Of a stretch of 64,000 nucleotides of DNA, positions 44,455 to 51,650 are shown in pieces. Made by a program: the position numbers and the translations under genes. Below the pieces are notes generated by a model, which did no database searches, was not told where the DNA came from, and saw nothing but the letters and a program-made list of their open reading frames with translations. The stretch is from Pseudomonas paralactis (GTDB lineage Bacteria; Pseudomonadota; Gammaproteobacteria; Pseudomonadales; Pseudomonadaceae): assembly GCF_001439735.1 (NCBI RefSeq), contig NZ_JYLN01000001.1, forward strand, positions 744,001 to 808,000, written 5' to 3'. How positions within the stretch are numbered: position 1 is the stretch's first letter; the number at the start of each line of letters is the position of its first letter.

Positions 44455-45879
44455 TTACAGATGAAACCGCCCGCCCCCCTGCCCCAACGCCGTCGCCAGC
44501 GCATCAAACCCCTCGCGCAATAACTGATCATCGTCCGACGTATTACAGATGCTTGCCCGAATAAACTGCGGCACCGCCGTCTGCCCCACGGCAAATGCTT
44601 CAGCGGTGGCGATCAGGTAATTGTTCTGCTTGAGCTCTGCCTCGATTTCCGAGGCCCGCCAGGGTTCCGGTACTTCGATCCAGAAATGCGGGCTGTTGAG
44701 GTGAGTGCGATAGGCCAAGCCGGTCAATAAATCTTCGACCAGGGTCTTGCGGCGGCTGATCTCGTTGATCTGCTGACGCAACAAATATTCCGCCGTGCCG
44801 TTTTCAATCCACTGGGTGGCCAACTCCAGAGTCACAGGTGTCGCCATCCAGCAGGTCGAACGCAACGCCGCCGAAATGCGGCTGACCAACGCCGGCGGCG
44901 CATGCACGTAGCCCACCCGCAAACCAGCCGACACCGCCTTGCTCAGGCTGCTGATCAAGATCGTACGCTCAGGCGCGAAATAGCTCAGAGGCGGCGGGCG
45001 ATCCTCCACCAGCACGCCATGAGCTTCGTCCTCCAGAATCAGCAGGTTATGTTCGCGACACACCCTGGCCAAGGCTTCGCGGCGCGCCACCGACAACACG
45101 GCGGTGGTCGGATTCTGGATAGTCGGCGTGCAATACAGCGCCGAAATCCGGTGATTACGGCAAACCTCATCCAGCGCCGTGGGCAACACGCCCTCCTCAT
45201 CCATCTCCAGGCCAATCAGCCGCACCCCCAACATGCGCGCAGCCGTGATCAGCCCAGGATAAGTCAGTTGCTCGGTGACCACCGTATCGCCAGCACGCAG
45301 CAATGCCATCATCGCGCACAGCAAGCCGTGCTGGCCGCCGTTGACGCAGATGACCTGCTCGGGAATCGGATGAAAATCGCGCTGCACCAGCCATTGCGCC
45401 CCGGCTTCCCGGTAACGCGGCAAACCGGCGTCGGGGGTGTAGGCGCTGATGTCCTGAAGGAACTTGGCGTTGGTCGACAACGTTTGGAAGCTCTGGGCAA
45501 GAAACACCGTTTCCTGCCCCGGAATGTGCATGTTGCGGCTCATGTCGAAATACTGGCGCGGCTCTTCGCTGAAATTGCGAAAGCCTTCATCACGCTGACG
45601 CTCCATCCCACGCTTGCGCACGAAGGTTCCGTCACCGACCCGCGCAACCACCAAGCCCAGGCGCTCAAGCTCACCGTAGGCCCGGCTGATGGTGCCGATG
45701 GTCACGCCCAGGTTGTCGGACAGCACCCGATGGGGCGGCAGTTTTCGTCCCGGTTCAATCAAGCCTTCAAGAATGCCCCGTTCCATCACATCAGACAGGC
45801 GCTTGTACTTCACGCCCTGCCCGTTGGACAGGCCCTCACGCATAATTGACACCATGTCAATATTTGTTTTGACAGCCAT
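44455..45879 (-). CDS. MocR-type regulator (GntR winged helix fused to aminotransferase-like PLP domain)
   Basis: Predicted regulator of 474 residues. The N-terminal GntR winged helix (about 22-95) has GLIEPGRKLPPHRVLSDNLGV and TIGTISRAYGELERLGL. A linker follows, then a type I aminotransferase-like domain (about 115-465) with VNGGQHGLLCAMMALLRAGD and the PLP-lysine segment SSLSKAVSAGLRVGYVHAP near 310. It is divergent from the EamA exporter across a 103-bp gap with GTTCAAT repeats. Regulation of the exporter and sulfur-carrier genes is inferred from that arrangement. Confidence 0.88.
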   Translation of the reverse strand: MAVKTNIDMVSIMREGLSNGQGVKYKRLSDVMERGILEGLIEPGRKLPPHRVLSDNLGVTIGTISRAYGELERLGLVVARVGDGTFVRKRGMERQRDEGFRNFSEEPRQYFDMSRNMHIPGQETVFLAQSFQTLSTNAKFLQDISAYTPDAGLPRYREAGAQWLVQRDFHPIPEQVICVNGGQHGLLCAMMALLRAGDTVVTEQLTYPGLITAARMLGVRLIGLEMDEEGVLPTALDEVCRNHRISALYCTPTIQNPTTAVLSVARREALARVCREHNLLILEDEAHGVLVEDRPPPLSYFAPERTILISSLSKAVSAGLRVGYVHAPPALVSRISAALRSTCWMATPVTLELATQWIENGTAEYLLRQQINEISRRKTLVEDLLTGLAYRTHLNSPHFWIEVPEPWRASEIEAELKQNNYLIATAEAFAVGQTAVPQFIRASICNTSDDDQLLREGFDALATALGQGGGRFHL

Positions 45880-45907
45880 CTTTCGCCCTAATAGTGTGCT
45901 TTTACGG

Positions 45908-45958
45908 GTTCAATCGCCGATAAACATAACTCTTTACAAGTTCAATATAGAGTTCAAT
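45908..45958. promoter_or_regulatory. Direct repeats in the MocR/exporter intergenic region
   Basis: GTTCAAT occurs three times in the same orientation at 45908-45914, 45940-45946 and 45952-45958. The last two are 12 bp apart and extend to AGTTCAAT. Directly repeated half-sites are usual for MocR-type regulators. The assignment to the adjacent regulator is inference. Confidence 0.5.
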
Positions 45959-45982
45959 TCCGGCTCAGGGAAGCAATAAAAG

Positions 45983-46933
45983 ATGCCAATGTCCGCCGTT
46001 CTCGAAAACACTGCAAAAACAAAAACTCAAAAACAGTGGCTCGCCGGGCTGGTGACCAGCGTGATGTTTCTGATCGTATGCCTGAGTTGGGGCACCACCT
46101 GGTTGGGTATCAAGATTGCGGTAGAGAGCGTGCCGCCGCTGACATCCGCCGGGCTGCGCTTTCTGATCGCATTTCCGCTGTTCCTGTGTTTTGCCATGGT
46201 GCGCCGCGAGCCGATCCTGTTCCCACGGGAAAGCCGCTGGTTCTTCGTCTTCGTGACCCTGTCCTACTTCAGCATTCCCTATTACCTGCTCAACTATGGC
46301 GAGATGCACGTTTCATCCGGCCTGACGGCTCTGCTGTTCAGCTGTATGCCGGTATTCATCCTGATCTTTTCCGCGCTGTTTCTGCGTGAGCGCATCTACT
46401 TCTCCCAGGTGGTTGGCATCGGTATCGGGTTTGGCAGCCTCTACATGATCATCAAGAGCCAGGGCCTGCACCTGGACCACGCCGAGTTCTTCGGGGTATT
46501 GGCAATATTGAGCGCCGCGATCATGCATGCCTTGTGCTACGTGATTACCAAGCAAAAAGGCAGCGCCATCAGCGTGATTACCTACAACACCCTGCCCATC
46601 GGCATCGCCGGGCTGATGTTGTTCGTCGCCGGCCTGTGGTTTGAAACGCCAGCGTTCAATGACATCACCCTGCGCTCCTGGACGGCACTGTTCTACTTAG
46701 GTCTGGTGGCCTCGGTAGGCGGGTTCATCGTGTATTTCATGCTGCTCAAGCGCTTGAGCCCGATCATCCTGTCGTTTGTGTTCATCATCTTCCCGGTGTT
46801 CGCGGTGATCATCGGTGCCTGGTACGAAGGCGTGGAAATTTCCCGCGACCTGATGCTGTATTCGGCGATCCTGCTGGCCGGCTTTGCGATCACCAAGTTG
46901 CCGGTTGAAAAACTTCTGGCCAAGAAAAAATGA
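45983..46933 (+). CDS. EamA/DMT-superfamily permease (probable metabolite exporter)
   Basis: Inner-membrane protein of 316 residues with about ten transmembrane helices arranged as two EamA repeats (about 25-155 and 170-305). Examples are LIVCLSWGTTWLGIKIAVESVPP in helix 1 and GLTALLFSCMPVFILIFSALFL near 112. The stop overlaps an ATG of the following frame (ATGA). Family members export amino acids, including cysteine and O-acetylserine. Being cotranscribed with cysteine-type enzymes makes a thiol or serine derivative plausible, by inference. The substrate cannot be read from sequence. Confidence 0.85.
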   Translation: MPMSAVLENTAKTKTQKQWLAGLVTSVMFLIVCLSWGTTWLGIKIAVESVPPLTSAGLRFLIAFPLFLCFAMVRREPILFPRESRWFFVFVTLSYFSIPYYLLNYGEMHVSSGLTALLFSCMPVFILIFSALFLRERIYFSQVVGIGIGFGSLYMIIKSQGLHLDHAEFFGVLAILSAAIMHALCYVITKQKGSAISVITYNTLPIGIAGLMLFVAGLWFETPAFNDITLRSWTALFYLGLVASVGGFIVYFMLLKRLSPIILSFVFIIFPVFAVIIGAWYEGVEISRDLMLYSAILLAGFAITKLPVEKLLAKKK

Positions 46934-46956
46934 CCCTCAACCAACGCGAGAGAAAC

Positions 46957-48819
46957 ATGGAAGTCCTCCGCCCCACCACCCTGGAACAGATCTACACCCA
47001 CGCCAGCCGCAGCTACCCCGAAGAATGTTGCGGCTTCGTCTTCGCCGACGGCAGCGTGTACCTGGGCAGCAATATTCAGAACGAGCTGCACCGCAAGAAC
47101 CCCCAGATGTACCCCCGCAGCGCGGCCAACGGCTACACCTTCTCGGTGGCCGATACTCTGCTGATGAACAAGGCGTTACGCAGCGACAACCCGGTGGTGG
47201 TGATTTACCACTCCCACCCGGATGTTGGCGCCTACTTCAGTGATGAAGACCAGGACAAGGCGCTGTTTATGGGGGAGCCGATCTTCCCCGTCAGCTATCT
47301 GGTGGTGGATGTTCGCCAGCGCCAGGTCCTGGGCTCAAAACTGTTTGCCTGGGATGGCAAGCATTTCGCACCTCAACCCTTCAACGACCTGCACACGGAG
47401 TTGTCCATGAACGCTGTCTCTTTCCCTGACATCCTGGTCCGCGTGGCCAATCTGCGGGAATCAACCCTTGAGGGCACTGGGTCGACATTGCGCGAAGTCA
47501 TTGAAAACCTCTGCGAGCGTCACCCGCAGTTGCGCCAGCACCTCTTTCACGAGAAGAACAACCAGCTCAAGGAACACTTCCTGTTTACCACCGGGCAAGC
47601 GTTGATTGACGCCGATGAAACCCTGCCGGAAAAAGCCAGGATCGAAGTGTTGCTCGCCACCTCCGGCGGCATGGACATCGACACCCTGAGCAATGAAGAA
47701 GTGCAACGCTACGTGCGCCACATCACCTTGCCCGGCGTCGGTCGCGAGGGCCAGTTGAACCTGAAGAACGCCAAAGTGCTGGTCATCGGCACCGGCGGCC
47801 TGGGTTCCCCCATCAGCCTGTACCTGGCAGCGGCAGGCATCGGCACCCTGGGGCTGGTGGATTTTGACGTGGTGGAAAGCAGCAACCTGCAACGCCAGAT
47901 TGTGCATGGCAACAGCACCCTGGGCATGCCCAAGGTCGAGTCCGCCAAGCAACGCCTGCAAGACCTCAACCCTCATATCCGGATCAATGCGCACAACACC
48001 GCGCTTGACGCCGACAACGCCCTGGAACTCGTGGGCGCCTACGACCTGGTGATCGACGGCACCGATAATTTCGATACCCGCTACCGGGTCAACGATGCTT
48101 GCGTACAGCTGGGCAAACCTTTGGTCTATGGCGCCATCTACCGCTTCGACGGGCAAATCAGCGTGCTCAACTACAAGGGCGGGCCGTGCTATCGCTGCCT
48201 GTTTCCCAAGGCCCCGCCGGCTGAACTGGCGCCCAATTGCAGCGCCGGCGGCGTGATCGGCGTGCTGCCAGGCGTGGTGGGCATGATCCAGGCTACCGAG
48301 GCGATCAAATTGCTGATCGGCATTGGCGATCCTTTATCCGGCCGCTTGATGCGCTTTGACGCCCTGGCGATGAAGTTCAGCGAAATCCGCTTCAAGCGCC
48401 GCGCCGACTGCCCCTGCTGCTCGGAGCTGCGCAGCAGCGAAAGCGCCGCCCCGACGGCGTGCGCCGATGCCGTACCGAGCCAACCGTCGCTGGCGGCAGA
48501 ACGCTACATCAAGCCCCAGAGCCTCAAGCAGGTGCTTGAGCACCCCAGCAGCGCCGATGTATTGCTGGATGTGCGCGACGCCAGCGAACTGGAAGTGTGC
48601 AAACTGCCAGGCGTGTTGCACATCCCTCTGGCCGAACTGGATGGGCAACTCGACAGCCTCAGCCGCGACAACACCCATTACCTGATCTGCTACGCAGGAA
48701 CCCGTGCCGAACAAGCCGCCAGCACCCTGCTGGCAGCCGGGTTCGCCAATACCAAAGTCCTGCAGGGCGGCATGAAGCACTGGGTTCGCGACGTCGAACC
48801 CGACATGCCGCTGTACTGA
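46957..48819 (+). CDS. JAMM protease-sulfur carrier-ThiF/MoeB E1-rhodanese fusion protein
   Basis: Four-domain protein of 620 residues. JAMM/Mov34 peptidase (1-145): E22/E23 before CCGF and the complete metal motif H85-S-H87-x7-S95-x2-D98. ThiS/MoaD-like carrier (about 151-238) ending IEVLLATSGG, so its GlyGly is internal. E1 adenylating domain (about 245-480): GTGGLGSP near 278, zinc-type cysteines CYRC and CPCC, C428 in the catalytic-loop region. Rhodanese (about 515-620): active-site loop CYAGTR with C578. It would adenylate the carrier, load sulfur from the rhodanese, and use JAMM either to free the GlyGly end or to release product. The ATG at 46957 has GAGAG upstream; 46930 overlaps the exporter stop and is possible. 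A second start at 47407 is discussed separately. Confidence 0.88.
   Translation: MEVLRPTTLEQIYTHASRSYPEECCGFVFADGSVYLGSNIQNELHRKNPQMYPRSAANGYTFSVADTLLMNKALRSDNPVVVIYHSHPDVGAYFSDEDQDKALFMGEPIFPVSYLVVDVRQRQVLGSKLFAWDGKHFAPQPFNDLHTELSMNAVSFPDILVRVANLRESTLEGTGSTLREVIENLCERHPQLRQHLFHEKNNQLKEHFLFTTGQALIDADETLPEKARIEVLLATSGGMDIDTLSNEEVQRYVRHITLPGVGREGQLNLKNAKVLVIGTGGLGSPISLYLAAAGIGTLGLVDFDVVESSNLQRQIVHGNSTLGMPKVESAKQRLQDLNPHIRINAHNTALDADNALELVGAYDLVIDGTDNFDTRYRVNDACVQLGKPLVYGAIYRFDGQISVLNYKGGPCYRCLFPKAPPAELAPNCSAGGVIGVLPGVVGMIQATEAIKLLIGIGDPLSGRLMRFDALAMKFSEIRFKRRADCPCCSELRSSESAAPTACADAVPSQPSLAAERYIKPQSLKQVLEHPSSADVLLDVRDASELEVCKLPGVLHIPLAELDGQLDSLSRDNTHYLICYAGTRAEQAASTLLAAGFANTKVLQGGMKHWVRDVEPDMPLY
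47397..47409 (+). promoter_or_regulatory. Internal ribosome binding site and ATG at the JAMM/carrier boundary
   Basis: GGAG at 47397-47400, six bases, then ATG at 47407, in frame with the fusion and exactly where the carrier domain begins (residue 151). It could give a 470-residue carrier-E1-rhodanese protein without the JAMM domain, or be a relic of gene fusion. Confidence 0.45.
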
Positions 48820-48835
48820 TCGTGGGGGCTTGCTG

Positions 48836-49750
48836 ATGCTGCATAACTCCATTCTCGACGTCATCGGCCAAACGCCGATCGTGCGTCTGGCCCAGTTTTC
48901 CGAAGACCTCGGCATCGAGGTTTACGCCAAGCTGGAATCCCTCAACCCCGGCGGCAGCCACAAGGCACGCATCGCCCTGGGCATGATCCTCGATGCCGAG
49001 CGCCGTGGCGTACTGATCCGTGACTCCGGGCAAACCATCATCGAACCCAGCGGCGGCAACACCGGCATCGGGCTGGTGATGGCCGGCAATGTCCTGGGCT
49101 ATAAAGTGGTGCTGGTGATCCCTGACAACTACAGCCCCGAAAAGCAGAAACTGCTGCGTCTTTACGGCGCCAAAGTGGTGCTGTCCGACAGCCGCCTGGG
49201 CAACAACTCCCACGGCGAAAAGTGCATGGAACTGCAGTTGGAAAACCCCAACTTCGTGATGCTCAATCAGCAGCGCAACGGCGCCAACCCGCAGACCCAC
49301 CGCGACACCACCGCGCCGGAGATCATCCGCGCCTTCGGTGATCAGCGCGTGGACTACTTCGTCAGCGGCATCGGCACCGGTGGCCATATCACCGGCATTG
49401 GCGAAACCCTCAAGGCCGCCTGGCCAGCGATCCGCGTAATGGGCGTGGAGCCGCAGGAATGCGACCTGCTCAAAGACCAACACGCGGCACACGCGATTCA
49501 GGGCCTGTCGATCGGCCTGATCCCGAGCATCCTCAACCTGGACGTAATCGACGGCATGCTCAAGGTGTCGCATTCGGCGTGCCTGGACATGATCAAACGC
49601 ATCATGCGCACCGACGCCATCAGCCTGGGGCTGTCCTCGGCCGCCAACATGGTTGCCATCGCCCAACTCGCTCCCGAACTGCCGCCTGAAACGGTGGTGC
49701 TGACCATGGTCTACGACAATGCCGACAGCTACCTGCCCAGTTTCGAGTAA
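48836..49750 (+). CDS. Cysteine synthase-like PLP enzyme (CysK/CysM family)
   Basis: Fold-type II PLP enzyme of 304 residues. The PLP lysine is K43 in NPGGSHKARIAL, where most O-acetylserine sulfhydrylases have SIKDR or SVKDR. Substrate-loop SGGNTGIGL is near 75 and the phosphate cup GTGGHITG near 180. The adjacent sulfur-carrier fusion suggests that it takes sulfur from a protein thiocarboxylate, as mycobacterial CysM does from CysO, rather than from free sulfide (inference). ATG at 48836 follows GGGGG by seven bases and lies 16 bp after the fusion gene. Confidence 0.85.
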   Translation: MLHNSILDVIGQTPIVRLAQFSEDLGIEVYAKLESLNPGGSHKARIALGMILDAERRGVLIRDSGQTIIEPSGGNTGIGLVMAGNVLGYKVVLVIPDNYSPEKQKLLRLYGAKVVLSDSRLGNNSHGEKCMELQLENPNFVMLNQQRNGANPQTHRDTTAPEIIRAFGDQRVDYFVSGIGTGGHITGIGETLKAAWPAIRVMGVEPQECDLLKDQHAAHAIQGLSIGLIPSILNLDVIDGMLKVSHSACLDMIKRIMRTDAISLGLSSAANMVAIAQLAPELPPETVVLTMVYDNADSYLPSFE

Positions 49751-49787
49751 CGGGGCTTTCAATCATCCAGAATGCGGGGGTGCCTCC

Positions 49788-50780
49788 ATGGGGGGCTTTA
49801 TCGACATGCAACTGCTGCACGATGAGTTGCTGACCCATCTCATCACGACCCTGACGCCCGGGCAGATGAAGCAGTTGGAACCACACCTGGCGCCGCTGGT
49901 CCAGAACGCCGCCCAGGCAGTGGCCGAGGACCTGATCGCCTACGCTTATCGCGATCCGGCATCGCGTGGGCGTGGTGAGTTGATCCTGGAATCCTATGCC
50001 TCGTTCAAGGCCGTGCTGTTCTATCGCCTGGCGCACCAGGTGTGGAATTTTCCCGACCCGGGCCACGGGATGTTTTCGCGCATGGCGCTCAAGCTCAGCA
50101 ACCAGGGCAAGATTCTCTCTGGTGCCGAGATTCATCCGGCAGCGCGCATCGGCCGGCGCTTTGTGCTCGACCATGGCTACGGCACGGTCATCGGCGAAAC
50201 CTGCGTGATCGGCAACGACTGCTACATCCTGTGCGGCGTGACCCTGGGCGCCCGCGGCATCGCCAACAACCCGGACGGCAAGCGCCACCCGCGCCTGGGC
50301 AACAACGTCGAAGTGGGCGCCGGTGCCCGGGTGCTGGGCTACGTGTCGATCGGCGACAACGTATTTATCAGCCCCTCCTGCGTGATCACCCAGGACGTAC
50401 CGGCAGGCACCAAGGTCAAGGTGGTCAACCAGATCCAGCTGCAAAAAAACGACGAATCGGACCGCAGCAATTACCTCGGCGCCTTTGCCCTGGATGAGCG
50501 CCTGCACGTCGTCGGCGAGGTGAGTGCCGGGCATAAGGTCACGGTGCTGGATGCCGACTTTCATCCGCTGCACGGGTTAATGCTCGAACCTACAGTGAAA
50601 GAGCGCCACCACCTGCAATTTCGCCTGCACCGTGTCGATACCAGCGAACAACTGCCGCGCTTGCCGCTGAACCTGAAAGTCTGCGGACCGGAATTTGAAA
50701 TCACCCTGCTCTCTCCCCCTGGCTTGAGCGCAATGGTGCGCCATCTCTTGCAAGCCAGCCCACTGATCGTTGGAGGTTGA
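49788..50780 (+). CDS. Serine O-acetyltransferase-like protein with C-terminal extension
   Basis: Protein of 330 residues. An N-terminal helical region (about 1-105) leads into a left-handed beta-helix (about 115-215) with hexapeptide repeats and the catalytic-type histidine in RRFVLDHGYGTVIGETCVIG, followed by CGVTLGARG. This is the CysE fold, which makes O-acetylserine for cysteine synthase. Ordinary CysE ends soon after the helix; here about 110 further residues follow, with YLGAFALDERLHVVGEVSAGHKV and many charged or aromatic residues that I do not recognise. It lies 37 bp after the synthase and immediately before AlaX. Confidence 0.82.
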   Translation: MGGFIDMQLLHDELLTHLITTLTPGQMKQLEPHLAPLVQNAAQAVAEDLIAYAYRDPASRGRGELILESYASFKAVLFYRLAHQVWNFPDPGHGMFSRMALKLSNQGKILSGAEIHPAARIGRRFVLDHGYGTVIGETCVIGNDCYILCGVTLGARGIANNPDGKRHPRLGNNVEVGAGARVLGYVSIGDNVFISPSCVITQDVPAGTKVKVVNQIQLQKNDESDRSNYLGAFALDERLHVVGEVSAGHKVTVLDADFHPLHGLMLEPTVKERHHLQFRLHRVDTSEQLPRLPLNLKVCGPEFEITLLSPPGLSAMVRHLLQASPLIVGG

Positions 50781-50782
50781 AC

Positions 50783-51517
50783 ATGTCCGTGCACACCATG
50801 GAAACCCTGGCGCTGTTTGACAGCGCGCCCTACCAGAACGCCTTCAGTGCCCGGGTGATTGCCGTCAGTGAACACGGCATCGCCCTGGAGCACACGCTGT
50901 TTTACCCCACCGGCGGCGGGCAGCCGGGAGATACCGGCCACTTCACCCTGGCCGATGGCACGCGGGTTGAGGTGACAGGTACCGTGCGCGATCCGGTGTT
51001 GCGCTCGATCATCTGGCATCAGGTAGACCATTGCCCCGAGCAGTTGACGGCAGGCGTTCAGATAGACGCCGGTCTGGATTGGGCACGGCGCTATCAGCAC
51101 ATGAAAATGCACACCTGCCTGCACCTGCTGTGCTCGCTCATCGACGCGCCCGTCACCGGTTGCAGCATCAGTGCGGATAAAGGCCGACTGGATTTCGACC
51201 TGCCGGAGATGACCCTGGACAAAGACGGGCTCACCCGTGACCTCAACGCCCTGATCGAGCAGGCCCACGCGGTGAAAACCTTGTCGATGCCCGCCACCGA
51301 GTACGCAACCTTGCTACAGATCACCCGCACCCAGGCGGTTGCGCCACCCGTGGTGTCGGGCTCGGTACGGGTGATTGAAATTCCCGGGATCGATATCCAG
51401 CCCTGCGGCGGCACCCATGTGCTCAACACCGAGGAAATCGGCCGTGTTTTCTGCGAGAAAATCGAGAAGAAGAGCAAGCACAACCGCCGGGTGATTCTGC
51501 GCTTTGAACACGCTTGA
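50783..51517 (+). CDS. alaX: AlaX-type alanyl-tRNA editing hydrolase
   Basis: Stand-alone editing protein of 244 residues related to the editing domain of alanyl-tRNA synthetase. The zinc site is HTCLH (about 110-114) and PCGGTH near 212. FYPTGGGQPGDTG near 41 is the family opening. Such proteins deacylate tRNA-Ala charged with serine or glycine. Placed after a serine-activating enzyme, it may protect translation or act on an aminoacyl-type intermediate (inference). ATG at 50783 follows GGAGG by six bases and overlaps nothing; the upstream gene ends two bases before. Confidence 0.88.
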   Translation: MSVHTMETLALFDSAPYQNAFSARVIAVSEHGIALEHTLFYPTGGGQPGDTGHFTLADGTRVEVTGTVRDPVLRSIIWHQVDHCPEQLTAGVQIDAGLDWARRYQHMKMHTCLHLLCSLIDAPVTGCSISADKGRLDFDLPEMTLDKDGLTRDLNALIEQAHAVKTLSMPATEYATLLQITRTQAVAPPVVSGSVRVIEIPGIDIQPCGGTHVLNTEEIGRVFCEKIEKKSKHNRRVILRFEHA

Positions 51518-51535
51518 GCCTGCGTCATTGCCTCT

Positions 51536-51634
51536 GTAGGAGCGAGCTTGCTCGCGAAAAACCCCTAGGCGCCGCGCTTACTCAGGAAGCACGGGTTATC
51601 GTTGACGTTCTTCGCGAGCAAGCTCGCTCCTACA
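51536..51634. repeat. REPIN (GTAGGAGCGAGCTTGCTCGCG family)
   Basis: Inverted pair like that at 11145, same orientation, with the shared spacer element TTATCGTTGACGTT. It separates alaX from the convergent prpD. Confidence 0.9.
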
Positions 51635-51650
51635 GTGACCGTGCTGTTTT

